A stretch of DNA of 64,000 nucleotides from Chlorokybus atmophyticus (taxonomy: Eukaryota; Streptophyta; Chlorokybophyceae; Chlorokybales; Chlorokybaceae): contig RHPI01000277.1 of NCBI GenBank assembly GCA_009103225.1, positions 795,578 through 859,577 on the forward strand, in the 5' to 3' direction. This document shows, piece by piece, positions 36,221 through 47,907 of the stretch (its first letter is position 1; each line of letters starts with the position of its first letter). The notes below the pieces were generated by a model that worked only from the letters and a program-made list of their open reading frames with translations, ran no database searches and was not told the origin of the DNA. The position numbers and the translations under genes were made by a program.

Positions 36221-36513
36221 CCTGACTCCTTCTCCTTGATTATCCTGACCTGCCCTAGGCCTGGCCTGGCCTGGGCTGGCCTGGAGGCTGGCCTGGCCTG
36301 GTGGAGTTTGATATATACTGCCCTCACGTGACTCGACAGAAAGGCAAATCGCGCACTCTGCGAAAGCGCGTCGTGTCCGCACCCGGGCAACGCACCGTCG
36401 CTTGACATGAAACTGTGCCGTGCTTGCCGAATCGTCTCATCATCTTGTAACTTTCTCTGGCATGGCTTATAGTGAGGCTGAGCGTACCTTGGCTATAAGG
36501 CGACTCTGCCTCC

Positions 36514-36545
<32 letters not shown>

Positions 36546-36567
36546 AGCTCCGGCGTGTGTTTGCCGC
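36221..36567. promoter_or_regulatory. Probable two-way promoter, four-span gene and LYR gene
   Basis: Only 347 bp separate the two start codons on opposite strands. It holds tandem GGCCTGGCCTG-like words at 36259-36305. No TATA box was identified. The minus-strand open frame starting at 36569 is a shadow of LYR exon 1. Confidence 0.55.
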
Positions 36568-37764
36568 ATGGCGCAGCGTGCGAGGGCGCTGCAGCTCTAC
36601 CGCGCTCTGTTCAGGGTAAGGGGGAGGTGCTTGTGCTTGCCTGCAGCAGGCAGCTGTCCGTTACTGTGTTGACAATAGATACACTGCTGAGCTCAACCAT
36701 TCATTTTTTTTGGAGGCGCTAACTCATGCCTGACATCCTTTCTCTCCAGGCTGCTGAGCGCATGCCGACACAAAACAGGCGGGACTACATACGGTATGGG
36801 TACTAGTTCGTTCAGTCATGACAGCGTTGTTATGGTGGTTTTCCATTCCAAAGTGCTTCTATAGTTGGCCAGAAGCCAGTACAAGTTGACGTGGTGCTTA
36901 ATGACCTGCGATTCACTGTCACTCGTTGATATGATATGCTTTGGAGCAGGAAGAAAGTCAGGGTAGAGTACAGCAAAGCAAGGGAAGAGTCCGACCCTGA
37001 GCAGGTTCATGTTTGCCTTGTGTAGTGTTGTGTGCATGCTGATCAAGTTTGTGTATACAAAAAGAGTGGGCTATGGTATGACGACTCAGCCCTTCTGTTT
37101 GGCACACCTTGTTTACATGCACGCGCGCTTTTAGTTAAGCACGCATACGAGCGTGCGCACACACACACACAGTCCGCACATGCACACTTGCACGCGCACG
37201 CTGAGTGGCATTGTGAAGCATGATTGTCAGAATGCATCGTTGTTGTTAGCCCAGTTTCTGCTTATATGCCCCCTGCCTGATTTCTGCATAACCGCATGCC
37301 AGGTGGAGTTTCTGCTGCGGCTGGCAGCGGTGCAGCTTGAAACTGTGCAGATACAGGTCAGTGCAAGGTGTGACATTTCTGTTGCAACTACTACTTGGTG
37401 GTTGTGCTCTACCTGTTTATGCTGCTTGCACATATTCATGTGGTCGACAGCAATGTGTCACAGTCACATGCTTGCACCTTCTGGACAGCACAATTCCCAT
37501 CAATGCTCGCAGTAGTTATGCTTGCAATGTCACAAACACACAATTAGATTAGTCAAAACAAAGCCAATGATTGGTCATTGGCTTGCAAGCTTGTTTGAGC
37601 GCTCATGGCTGTCCTCGTGATATGATCCAGTGCACGCTGTGTTTTGCATTTTCAACATTTGGTTGGAATGTTCTTAACGTGGTGTCTTTCAGGCGACGCA
37701 CCTCATTGAATTGGCCAAACTGGACTTGACCCGTATCAAGGGTGTTCCAACAAGTGTACTATAA
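36568..37764 (+). CDS. LYR-motif protein (Complex1_LYR family)
   Basis: Five exons give 90 residues: 36568-36615, 36750-36793, 36950-37004, 37303-37356 and 37693-37764. The family signature LYR is at residues 10-12 (ALQLYRALFR), followed by MPTQNRRDYIRKKVR and DPEQVEFLLRLAAVQLETVQIQ. LYR proteins are small, basic mitochondrial matrix helpers that bind acyl carrier protein and assist iron-sulfur cluster assembly or respiratory complex assembly. The sequence does not decide which member this is. The pattern NRRDYI with a late LLRLA is shared by several LYR subfamilies. Exon sizes are tiny, but all phases agree. Confidence 0.85.
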
Positions 37765-40155
37765 ATGTAGTGTGAATTTTGTGATTCATTTCGAATTGTT
37801 AGTAATGCCGAACAAGATGCAGTATTGCATACCATGCAATGTGTATAGTGAAGTATGTCCAAGTCGCTCATATAAATGTGTGACACATGCATAGCACATC
37901 AACTTTTCTCATGCAAAGCGTAATGAATTCATTATGCCTTGTTTTTTACGTACTTGATACACGTTTCTGTTATATAATTATGTCTTACGACTCATTGCAA
38001 TAAGTTTACAATGCTGCATGAGCTAACATGTGTCAATGACTGTTGATTGCAAATTGCACGGGTGCAATAACATCTTCGTTTTTTATTCAAGATGTAGGTG
38101 ATATTGCTTGTGTTCTGTATGGCTTATGTTGTGTATGGCTCATTTTTCAAACACGTTGATTACTGATGTGGTGTTGCTAAGGGTAGTGCCAATTGAATGA
38201 AGTGCAGCTTATCAAGTCGAACGATACTATGTCATGTTGAGTGGTTGCATCTCGTATGACGCTGGTAATTGTTATTGTTTGCATATACCAAAATTATATT
38301 ATAGTAATTTTTTCCCAAATCATCAATTCAACTTTAACATGCACGTAATAAGGTTGTGTTTTAACGCATGCAATATAATGCCACTTGTGTTGCTTAATGC
38401 GTTCATTTAGCTCACGGCGATAGATTTCACTTGTATTGTTGCATGATTAAAAGTTTGAACACTTATCATTATACGTACATGACATATGCCTTTGTTTCTA
38501 GTGTTATAATGTAGCCTGCAGTGCATACACGCTGTCGCATCGCTAGCAAGCTGGATCAGTTTATTGTCCAGCGCTTCAATCACAGTTCCATTCAAAGAGA
38601 CTTATAAAGGGGTTTGGGGACCAGCTTGTTGATGTTTGTCTCTGAGATGCGCGCAGCCTTGCAGCAGAGAAGCTGCTGGTCACCGCGCTGGCACGCTTTC
38701 AAAAGGTGTGCAGCGACTCGCTTGTTATTTGCGCTCTTTAGTTGACATGGTTGCATGTTAACACCCTCAGTCAGGAGCTGCGCACAACACTTAGTCAACT
38801 TTCGCAAATGCAGCATGCGTGCATAGTGTATGCGATGCGGTACCTAATAAACAGGGCCTGTTCTTTGTTAAGGCCTATAAGAACACTTCGAGGATCAGAT
38901 GAGGATTCAGTTGGAGCAGCCTACATCCAACGCTATGAGCTTACCAGGTCAAAAATGTGGAGCATTTCTGGTTGCTGATCTTTTTGAGGTCTGTAAGCTT
39001 CAAGTTACTACTTAAGATCAGAGCATCGACATCGAAGCACTTATCGTCTACCAAACATTAATCCGACCTTGAGGGAAGTTAGCTATTGTGTAGAACGATA
39101 AGCAAGTCTTTACTCCCTGCTTCCAAGCAAAGTCCACTGCGAGAATCAGTCCTTCAGCAAGCATATTGTACTCGATAAAGCAAAACGTGAACGGTGCGCA
39201 AATGCGTGCGCTACAGTCATAGGGGTTGTCAAAAGACTACTTGTCTGTATAAAAGATGACACGTTGGCCACACTGTGAGGCTTTTTAAAAATGTTGCTGA
39301 TTGGAGCAATCCTTTTTCGACATGTAATAAACATTGCGAGCATGCTTTGCATGTCTAATGGGTGGTGGCGTTAGTATTAATAAGTATTAAGTTTAGAACT
39401 TTCATTCTTATGTTTGCCACCGGGCTCCGATCCGGCTCGGACCCCAGTTGGAAACATACCAATGTTAATGTTTACATGCATGCTGTGTGCTAACCACACT
39501 TATTGCATGTAGAATGCATGCGCAAATGCACGCCTCGTTGCATATACAATTGCTGTTTATGTTGTTTAAATAAGATTAAAAGCAACAGTAATATAAACTC
39601 ATAGTTTCATCAATGTGAACAATTTCATCACGGAGCTTATCTGCCAAAGAGCTGCACAATAAAGTCTACCCTCGTTAAAAAGTTTCGCTTACGAAGACTC
39701 AAATTCAATTGAGATCCAGATTTGCAAATCTGGAGCTTAGAAGACTGACGGTTTCACCGGCAAATATCGTTGTTTAATGGAATAGTGTTGTACGATATAA
39801 GATAAAAACGAAGGCTTGGATTTGAGTGGGCTCAGTCTTGTACGGGCGACTACCTCGTTTATAGCATGAGTATGTTAGCTCGTACCCAAACATCACACAT
39901 AATGTAACACAATCGTGACCTTCATACGCACCACGTCAGCATACGATGACATGGCTTAGGTTGTCAGTTAATACCCCCATTTAAAGCATACATGGTCTGT
40001 ACACGATAACGTGAAACGGTAATCGCCAAGAGTATAACCAACTTTTGTGCAATAAAAAGTTAAAACGATACACGTGATTCGTATAACGTGGGTGCGACTG
40101 TACTCGACTGTACTGTATTGCACGACTAAACGGGTGTCACGGACGCCCGCATTGC
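37765..40155. other. AT-rich block without a supported gene
   Basis: Strong AT bias with many short open frames. The only coding-like piece is on the minus strand at 38735-38592 (LLKACQRGDQQLLCCKAARI). It resembles the start of an ankyrin-type repeat and leads straight to a stop, so it may be a pseudogene fragment. A palindrome of 18 bases, CCAGATTTGCAAATCTGG, lies near 39715. Confidence 0.4.
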
Positions 40156-40605
40156 ATGGTGACGTCAGCACGCGGCGTTAGCAAGTCGGTGCAGTACAGT
40201 GTAGCCACATCGCTACTGACAGAGTATGTACGGCACGTACACAACACTGTGCGTGCGTACACACATGTGTGCTTGCCAAGCCATGACAGGGCCTTTCATA
40301 AGCAGCCCTTTGAGTTTAGCAAGCTTGCGGCAAGCTTTCGCCCCAGGGAAAGCTTTGTTTTGAGCTGTGCATTGCCGGTGCTGCTGACGTGCTTGGCTGT
40401 GTTGGCGGCGGCGGTGGCGGTGGCGCTGGTGGCGGTGGTGGCGGCCTCAGGCCAGCTGTCGGCTTTCTTGGACTGTCTGAAGGTAGCGTCTGAAAAGAAA
40501 GGTTTGTGGTATGTGCTTTGGGTTAACAACTTGCGCAGAATGGGCGTCATGCCTGGCTGCCTGCTTGCTTGCCTTCATGGTTGCGTAGTATGCACATTGC
40601 TGTGA
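40156..40605 (+). CDS. Open frame with one or two membrane spans, uncertain gene
   Basis: An unspliced ATG-initiated frame of 149 codons. It has a mixed N-terminal half and a hydrophobic centre (LSCALPVLLTCLAVLAAAVAVALVAVVAA), followed by SGQLSAFLDCLKVASEKKG. The hydrophobic part is GCG/GTG-rich and could be a by-product of GGCGGTG repeats. No family is recognised, and no splice sites or neighbours support it strongly. It may be a first exon or a chance frame. Confidence 0.25.
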   Translation: MVTSARGVSKSVQYSVATSLLTEYVRHVHNTVRAYTHVCLPSHDRAFHKQPFEFSKLAASFRPRESFVLSCALPVLLTCLAVLAAAVAVALVAVVAASGQLSAFLDCLKVASEKKGLWYVLWVNNLRRMGVMPGCLLACLHGCVVCTLL

Positions 40606-40953
40606 GGGTTTGAGCTCTGAGAGTGTGCAATTTCTTGGCCATTAGAGCCTGGATGGTCCAAGGGCTTGTGCTAGCTGCATATCCCAGCGCCTGCTGATCA
40701 GCTTGTCGGTCTGTTCGTGATTGCGTCACGCGCTGGAACGAAGTCACTAGCTTGTGATTGCTCCGCATTGAACAAAAAACACCATGCCTTGCGAACAGCA
40801 GTGTGCTCGAGCAGTTTTACGCAACGAACTGTGTTTTGCAACATATATACTGCTGCTCACATAGTAACTTACGTATGACACATCCGCAGGTGTCCTCTGC
40901 TGTGCTTGCCCCAGATTGTGTCTTGGTCCTTTCGTGGTTCTTCTCTCTCTGCA

Positions 40954-41102
40954 ATGGAGCCCATGACTTCGTCTTACCCTAGCAACACGGCGTTTCCTCC
41001 AGCTGGAACTGAACCAGGCAAGTATCCGTCAGTGAGTCAGTCAACTTGTCAGTGAGTCCATGCTTCCAATGCGTGCGCATTACAAACTAAACCATCACCA
41101 AG

Positions 41103-41171
<69 letters not shown>

Positions 41172-41425
41172 NNNNNNNNNNNNNNNNNNNNNNNNNNNNN
41201 NNNNNNNNNNNNNNNNNNNNNNNNNNNNNNNNNNNNNNNNNNNNNNNNNNNNNNNNNNNNNNNNNNNNNNNNNNNNNNNNNNNNNNNNNNNNNNNNNNNN
41301 NNNNNNNNNNNNNNNNNNNNNNNNNNNNNNNNNNNNNNNNNNNNNNNNNNNNNNNNNNNNNNNNNNNNNNNNNNNNNNNNNNNNNNNNNNNNNNNNNNNN
41401 NNNNNNNNNNNNNNNNNNNNNNNNN

Positions 41426-41503
<78 letters not shown>

Positions 41504-42537
41504 GTGGCACGCACACGCACAAGCACACGCACAGAGCCTTATACACGCAACCATGCGCACACAGCTCCAGGTTCCAAGTTCCCAACAGCTACAGCCACGT
41601 CAGGCGGCCCACCGCCGATGCCGTCGCACTACCTGCATTCCGGAGCTTCCGGCATCCTTCGTTCGTCACCAGGCGGTCGGATTGCCAGCTTCATTGCGCT
41701 CGGCTTCTACCTCATTGGCATTCTGGTAAGTTTGAAGGTCGGAATGTGGTTGTGTGGTTTGCAATGTGTTGGGCTGAGACCTGACTGAGTGTTGATGGCC
41801 GCAGTTTGTCATCATCAACCTGGGTTGGTGGAGCCACAACGGCGAAACAACGTGAGCATAACACACAACCTGCACATGCTTGGCCATGATGAACGCGTCT
41901 GGTGCATTGAACTTACTTCAACACCGTTCAATGCAACACACTTTGACTCTGACTTGTTGCATTGTTATTATTGTTACAGGTTCAAGCGGAGTTTGTGGGA
42001 TGACTGGATCATCATCTTATTGCTGCTCTTCTGGGTCATTGCGCTTACCGTCGGCGGCAAAAGCCTCGGCAAATGGGGCTTCCCCGTCTTTGTTCAGCTC
42101 TTCTTCACGGGTACATGTTTCTTGCTTCCGTGGGTGTGTGCGTGCGTGCGCATGCACATGTGCGCACGCGAGTGTGTGCATGCATGCCTGTGTCTTTGCG
42201 TGTGTGTGGCTGACTTATTGATATTTGATTATGCAGTGGTCATTTACGAGTACCTGACAGAATGGGGCGACTCCATGATCAGCACTTGCCACACTGACCA
42301 GTCATTCTATAGTACGCATTGCTTTGTGCAACACATTGACAGTGTTGGCAGCATTGGAGTAAGCAGTGCTCTGCTCAGTTGACAATTTGGAGTTGTCTCA
42401 TGTGACTATGCATTGCAGACGAGGGCGATGCGTGCAGCTTTGCGTGGGTGGGGTTTGTTGGCTACTGGCTGGTTTTCATCCCTCAGGTTATCTTCCTGAT
42501 CTTCCTCGCCGAAGACTTCCGTGCGACAACGGTGTAA
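40954..42537 (+). CDS. Four-span membrane protein of 198 residues
   Basis: Six exons: 40954-41017, 41565-41725, 41805-41851, 41980-42110, 42237-42311 and 42419-42537. The first intron uses a GC donor in perfect context (CAG, then GCAAGT). The protein has a Pro- and Ser-rich N terminus of about 50 residues, then spans around IASFIALGFYLIGILFVII, WIIILLLLFWVIALTVGG, FPVFVQLFFTVVIYEYL and GFVGYWLVFIPQVIFLIFLA. A loop with two cysteines (ISTCHTD, GDACSF) lies before the last span. The short polar C terminus ends EDFRATTV. No family is recognised. The donor of exon 5 (GTACGC at 42312) was chosen because it alone gives the phase exon 6 needs. Confidence 0.72.
41104..41500. repeat. (CT)n microsatellite with an internal assembly gap
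   Basis: CT runs at 41104-41171 and 41426-41500 flank 254 N bases (41172-41425). The whole repeat sits in intron 1 of the four-span protein gene; true length is unknown. Confidence 0.97.
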
Positions 42538-44382
42538 TGAGCCCAGAGCGCGCATCAACTTGATGGATGCTTGAGCTCTCGTGCACTGGACACAAAACCA
42601 GTCGTGTACTGGCTGTGTTTGTGTGCAATGTGTTTATTGATAAGTTTGTCGTATAAAATAAAAGCATGGGTACATGTTATAGGTCGGGTACGTATGGACA
42701 AAGCCTCGTGTACATAGGGCGTTGTAATCTGTTTCTCTGCATTTTCAAAGTTTCAGTTATTACTGCTGGTGACTTCTGTGCATTGAGATGGTCACATTTT
42801 TGTGCTGATAGCAATTGGCCACACCACCCAAGCTGTACTTCGATGGATAAGCACCTGACTCTGACCCTAAGATAATGTCCCCTTCACTAGGGCCGCATCG
42901 CTTGCGCATGCATGTACTTGTGCCATGTGTGCGTGCGCAAGTGCATGGTCGTGCGTGTACATGATGCGCAAGTACAGTAGTAGCTGCAAATGTACATGAT
43001 AGAGCATGTGCGCGTGTCGTGCGTGTACATGCAGGCATTCATATGCGCGCACTCGCGCCATGTGTGCATATGCACGTGAGCGCACGTGTACATGTTAGAG
43101 CGCGTGCGTGTGACGTACATATACAACAGCGTGTGCGTGCGCCATGCCTGTGTGGGTTGATCAGGGTCAACATGCACCTCATAGATACAGTTTTACAATG
43201 TCAATGATAGCGAGCGCTTGATGACTAGGTTTGCCCTGACTAGTGTTCCGATTTTCACATTGCTTGCAAAGATCAACTTGCAGATATTTGGCCGGTCTAC
43301 CACCTCTAGAAGAGGCTCTCAGGTGCACCTTAACCACTTCTCGGGTAAACCTATACATGTGCGTGTACACATAATTGATGCATGTGGATTGATAGCCTAC
43401 ACCTGTAAGGAAGTTCTGCAACTAGAAAGGATGCCGCATGTGACATATGCAATGGCAAGGCTCAACACGTAAATCGCAAGAGGCACCGTACCCCCCCTCT
43501 CCCCCCCACCCCCCGAGCAGGCACACATGTGGATTGATAGCATGCACCACCTCGTGTCCGGGTTTTTGGTTGAGCCATTGCTACCTCCTGTCAACTGCCA
43601 TTGCACAACGCACAGCAACACTCACGGTAGCACGTAGGTGACCCCCGGTGTAATATTACCTAACTCTGCTGCTTGGTGTGCATGCTCTGCTATGCATGCC
43701 GTGCTATGCATCTTGGCCTGTACATGTATGTTTGTGCATAATATTACCAACTTTACTAGACACCTGTAGGTGACCGCTCAAATTAAAATGAGGCATATGC
43801 GCAATAGCAAGGCTAATCACGTTGCTTCTTTTACATAAGATACCAATACCCCCCCCCTTCCCCCCACGGTGAGAGTCTCCACCCCTTGCCCACAAGTAAA
43901 ACATCAACTTCAGAGGTGAGCAATCTATATGTGAGGGTATGTGCTGCTTTGCCACTAATCCAAATACTCAACAACACAATCCGCACTGTGCTGTAAAGCA
44001 AATAGCCTCTATTGGCTTTACAGTATGTTGTAAGTAAGTTGTAAGTTATCATATTTTGAGTGCGTTGTAGATTGTTGTATGTGCAGCTTCTTGATCATCA
44101 GGCTTATGCTTGTGCTGCGGATAGACAGGTCCCTGCCCCGGAAATAGCAAAGGCAATTGCAACGCACCTTCACAAACATTACATACTTACAACCCACAAC
44201 AAGCGACAGATTGTCAAGCAACATCATCTTTAATAGAAAGGTATACTCCTCGCTGTAGACCACAGCGGCCATATCTACTGGCTGAGTAGCACTAAGGCAG
44301 CAGAAGCTGCAGTTGTTGTACAAGGAAACAAGCAGCAAACCGACCAGAAGCTGCAGCTAAGTAGCAAGGGCGAGTCTCAAGC
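42538..44382. other. Intergenic repeats and low-complexity DNA
   Basis: Holds an alternating TG/CG tract at about 42900-43150 and C runs at 43489-43514 and 43851-43868. Two loosely similar stretches (around 43430-43520 and 43785-43870) share words like ATATGCAATGGCAAGGCT and end in poly-C. A near-palindrome lies at 43991-44023. No gene is supported. Confidence 0.5.
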
Positions 44383-45420
44383 TTAAAATCCGTGCATCTT
44401 GAGATGGTCCGCAGGCACCACGCCAGCCTCAGTGAGATACTGGTACACAGCCTTGCGCTGGTCACCCTGTAGCTGCAATACACATCCAGCGATGGGATCC
44501 TCGACCAGATTGCCGTTGCAGCAGAGTCGCTTGCGCAGGCGCCTCAGCACCTTCTCGTGGTCGGCGCCCTTGGGCAAACCCTCGATCGTCGTGAGAGACT
44601 TGCGACCGTTGCGCTGCTGGACGCGCAGGTGGACATAACCAACGCCGCCCTTAGCGTTGTCGTCCGCGCCTTCCGCGTCGGCGAAAGCGTCAAAAGGGGC
44701 TAAGTTGACTACGTCTTCGAGCACGCCATGCGCAGGAGGAGACAGCGGCTTCAACACAGGACTATCACCGCTCTGAAAGCGAGAAAACCCCGAGGATTAA
44801 TCAACGGTGCTCAGGAAAAAAACTTGCAAACACTAGCTACTTGTACTAATCTGATTAGAAGCACGTATGTTAAGGTGAAGGGCTCCCCAACATCACAGTT
44901 GACAGACACCCTACAGGCAGCGAAGCGCAGCAACAAGACTTGCATATCTGGCGCGCAGACTGTCCGAAGAAAGCAGCCCGCTAAAGCGAGTCAAGCAACC
45001 CGACAACCACACCTAACATCGCACTCAAAAGCCTACCTTTGATGAAGGCGGACTCTTAATCTTCTCGCTCTTCGTCTTGCTGTGCTTTTCCACAAACTTC
45101 TCAACAGCAGGATGCTGCTCCGGCATCACACGCTTGCGCTGCGTCTTAACGTCCCCAACAACACCAGCAACCATACCAAGCAAGCTCCGGCTTCCCTCTG
45201 TGCTAAGCAGCAACGATCGCTCCCTCACCAACCCGTTCCCTGCTGTCCCCGCCGCTGCCGCTGCCGCCGCCACTATGCTCACCTACAAGCTTGCAAATGC
45301 CACCTGAAGGGCGCAAGCGTGGTTATATATAACCTTCTGCCTAGAAGCTTCGGGCGACTTCGACCGTGCGATGAAATCCTCTACAAGCTCGATCGACGTG
45401 TTGTTAAGCTCGGGTGACAT
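44383..45420 (-). CDS. eIF1/SUI1-domain translation factor with long N-terminal extension
   Basis: The last exon (44772-44383) encodes a full SUI1 domain: VHLRVQQRNGRKSLTTIEGL, LRRLRKRLCCNGNLVEDP, LQLQGDQRKAVYQYL and DHLKMHGF at the C terminus. eIF1 binds the 40S ribosomal subunit in the cytosol and controls start-codon choice. The usual protein is about 113 residues. Here exons 45420-45334 and 45282-45037 add upstream sequence in phase, giving about 240 residues. The added part contains an Ala-rich stretch and a basic KHSKTKSEKIK segment. The intron between the first two exons would be only 51 bases, so the 5' model is doubtful and translation may start further in. A paralogue of eIF1 rather than the main factor is possible. 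Confidence 0.82.
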
Positions 45421-45853
45421 CGTAGCCGTCCATCTAGAGCAGATCGGTTGTACGTCTTGGTAAGTTTGACCAAGTCTCTCTCTCTCGCTTGCAAGCCGCG
45501 GAGCCAGTTTAGATCTGCCAGCCTCCGCTTCAGGAAACTGCCACGTAAGTGCCACGCGCCAAACTATGCAATCTAGATTTGCCGCCATCGATCCGGGGCG
45601 CGATGTACGATTCGGGGCGCGATGTACAGTGCAGCACATGTCGACGTCGATGCAGCAGATCAGCTATTGTCGGTGGTCGGTGCATGTGGTAAACAGCGGC
45701 TGTGTCGGTGACGGCGGCGACGGCGGCGGCGGCGGTGGTGGCGGCGGCATTGGCGGGGTGGATGTTGATGTTGATGCTGAGTTTGCCTCTGTATCTTGGA
45801 CTGTAGAAGAGTAGCATCTGTAATCAGGTGGTCTTTTTTCTCCCCTCCCCCGC
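45421..45853. promoter_or_regulatory. Probable two-way promoter between eIF1-like and organelle protein genes
   Basis: 433 bp lie between opposite start codons. It contains a duplicated word (GGGGCGCGATGTAC at 45596 and 45614) and a GGCGGC-rich run at 45715-45755. No coding signal. Confidence 0.5.
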
Positions 45854-46945
45854 ATGGCCGCCCTGCTGAGAGGTGGGAGGTCGCTGAGACAGGCGGCGGC
45901 GGCGGGGTGGGCGGCGGCGGGTCCGTGGGCGGGCTTGGCAGGGTTGGAGGTGGGAGGCTTCCGGGTGAGGTGGTTTGCTGGAGGGCCGCCCAAGACGGTT
46001 TGCGTGCTGCCGGATCCCGCCGCCACGCTAGAGCGGATTGTCGTTGAGAAGGGGCCCCTCAATGCGATTGCCATCTGGGAGGAAGCAAGGGTAATCGATG
46101 CATGTTTCATTTCAAAGTGAAAAAAGAGATCTTGACAAATCGATTGCATCATCTTGTGAATTGTCTTTATAAACGCTTGGTCATATGCTTGGTTGAAGTG
46201 CTTTTTCTAGTTAGATTATGCTGCAGTAGGGTTTCATTGCTCGTCAGTATGCGGCTTGTTTTCCTGTACAATCATGCGTTTTGGTACATGCAAACGCCAT
46301 CCATGATTATATTTTTGTATATGAGATGCTACTTTGGTTAACAAGTTGAGCTATGTCATACATCGGCGCGGAGTTGAGCAGCTCAACTCCGCGCCGATGT
46401 ATGACATATGCTAGGCACTTGCATGTCGTTGTCTGCAGGCATTGTTTGCCAAGTAGCAAAGACTGTTGATAGCTGCATTGGTCCCATTATCAAGCACGTT
46501 GATGCATGTGTCGTTGACACCTGGGTCGATTGCTGGTGCTGGTGCTGGTGCTGCTGTCAGTTTTGCTTTTATCTCTGTTGTTGGTAATGTTGTAACTGTT
46601 CTAGTTGTTGTTCTTGTGCCTGCTGCTGCTGCTCCTGCATCTTTGACACAACAACAGCTAACTCACAACACCAATAAAACCCAGTTGGCCGGATTTCCGA
46701 CGCGCACATACATGAAGAAGCAGCTGCGGTTCCTTCTAAACCAGAAGCGGGTGGTGGTGAAGGCGGATTGGGGGCCGGACCCAGTCGCCGTGCGCGCGCC
46801 CAACGGGAAGCCAAATCAAGCCAAGGCCGAGTTCGTGTACCGGATGCCCGATAGACGGGAGAAGCAAATTGCTAGGAGGGCCGCCGCTGCAGCCGCCGCA
46901 TCATCAGATCCATTGTCCATTGCTTCTGCAGCTGAGTCTGCATAA
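45854..46945 (+). CDS. Small organelle-targeted protein, possibly mitoribosomal
   Basis: Two exons (45854-46090 and 46685-46945) join in phase 0 to 165 residues. The N terminus (MAALLRGGRSLRQAAAAGWA) has Arg and Ala but no acidic residues, like a mitochondrial or plastid presequence. A compact part follows with LERIVVEKGPLNAIAIWEEA, FPTRTYMKKQLRFLLNQKRV and EFVYRMPDRREKQIARR. This looks like a small helix-turn-helix or winged-helix fold with a basic end, as in several mitochondrial ribosomal proteins. The assignment to the mitoribosome is an impression, not a firm match. The intron of 594 bases carries a striking perfect hairpin. Confidence 0.65.
46352..46408. repeat. Perfect 28-base hairpin with one-base centre
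   Basis: Arms 46352-46379 and 46381-46408 are exact reverse complements around a single base at 46380. It lies in the intron of the organelle protein gene. A 57-base palindrome this exact is not expected by chance. Confidence 0.95.
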
Positions 46946-47907
46946 ATGCCGGCGATGCAGCCAGCTCAATCCGGGACGACTTGCGTGAGAGGGAAGGGTG
47001 ATGGCCTGCTGGTCAGTAATGCTGTTGCAACGTGCTAGCGCTAGCATAGAGCTAAGCAGGGTTTTTGATGCACATCGTAGCGACAACCCGCACATGAGCA
47101 GGTATGAAGCAGGAAGGTCTCATGGGGATAAGCGGATAGGTGTGTGACGGCATTGGATCAGCTCATAGATGTTGGTACTTGGCAAATGCCAATGCAGGTT
47201 GACGCCTGGTGTTGCACGAAACAGTTGTCTTATGGGCAGCGACGCTGTTGACATGTTGTGCATGGTATGGCTGAGGCTTGCCAATACAGGTTAACGCCTG
47301 GTATTGGCGTGTTAGCTATCAATAGATACTCTTTGGGCTGTGACATTGTTGATATGTAATCCATGCTGTGGCTTAGCTGTAGGCTTACTTGCCTGATACA
47401 TAACCCTTAACCAGAGGCTTTGGTTAGCAAAATCGGTGCACAACTTGGTTGGCATTGGCTCTGTAATCGACCACTAGCAGTAATCAATAGTTGTAACTTG
47501 GCTGTGGACTGAAGGCGGAACTGCACACAGAATATACTATGTGCAGATTGCATGTGTCCTGTTGATACAAGACAGCACCTTGGGATATTGTGCACATGGC
47601 GCATCACAGCAACCCGAAGCATGCCAATCCAGGTGTCATGACAGGGACGGTGTTGAACCACTGCCACAGACGTTCCTGTGCACATTCTGTGGTCTACAGG
47701 TAGTGCCCAAGCAGAAGGCATATGCCATGGCTGGTTACACTCCACATTGTACATACAATGCGAAACGGCAATGCATATGTGTTTACATTATACACTGCTC
47801 GAGCACTAAGTATACCATCACAACATACTACTACTACTTACTGAACTTACATTACTAAACTGATACCTGACCTGTGCAGGTGATGTCTAGAATCAACAGC
47901 TCCACCT
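46946..47907. other. Convergent spacer with a degenerate tandem duplication
   Basis: Two diverged copies of about 90 bases start near 47187 (GCCAATGCAGGTTGACGCCT) and near 47280 (GCCAATACAGGTTAACGCCT). A related word recurs near 47620. No gene is supported. Confidence 0.5.

Noticed and set aside
36324-36569. Minus-strand open frame starting with MRQTHAG and a run of aspartates
   Set aside because: It overlaps LYR exon 1 on the other strand and is a product of GGCGGC and GTCGTC repeats; it has no phase-matched partner exon.
41049-41788. Open frames of up to 242 codons across the CT repeat and N gap
   Set aside because: They read through N bases and (CT)n. The real exon starts at 41565.
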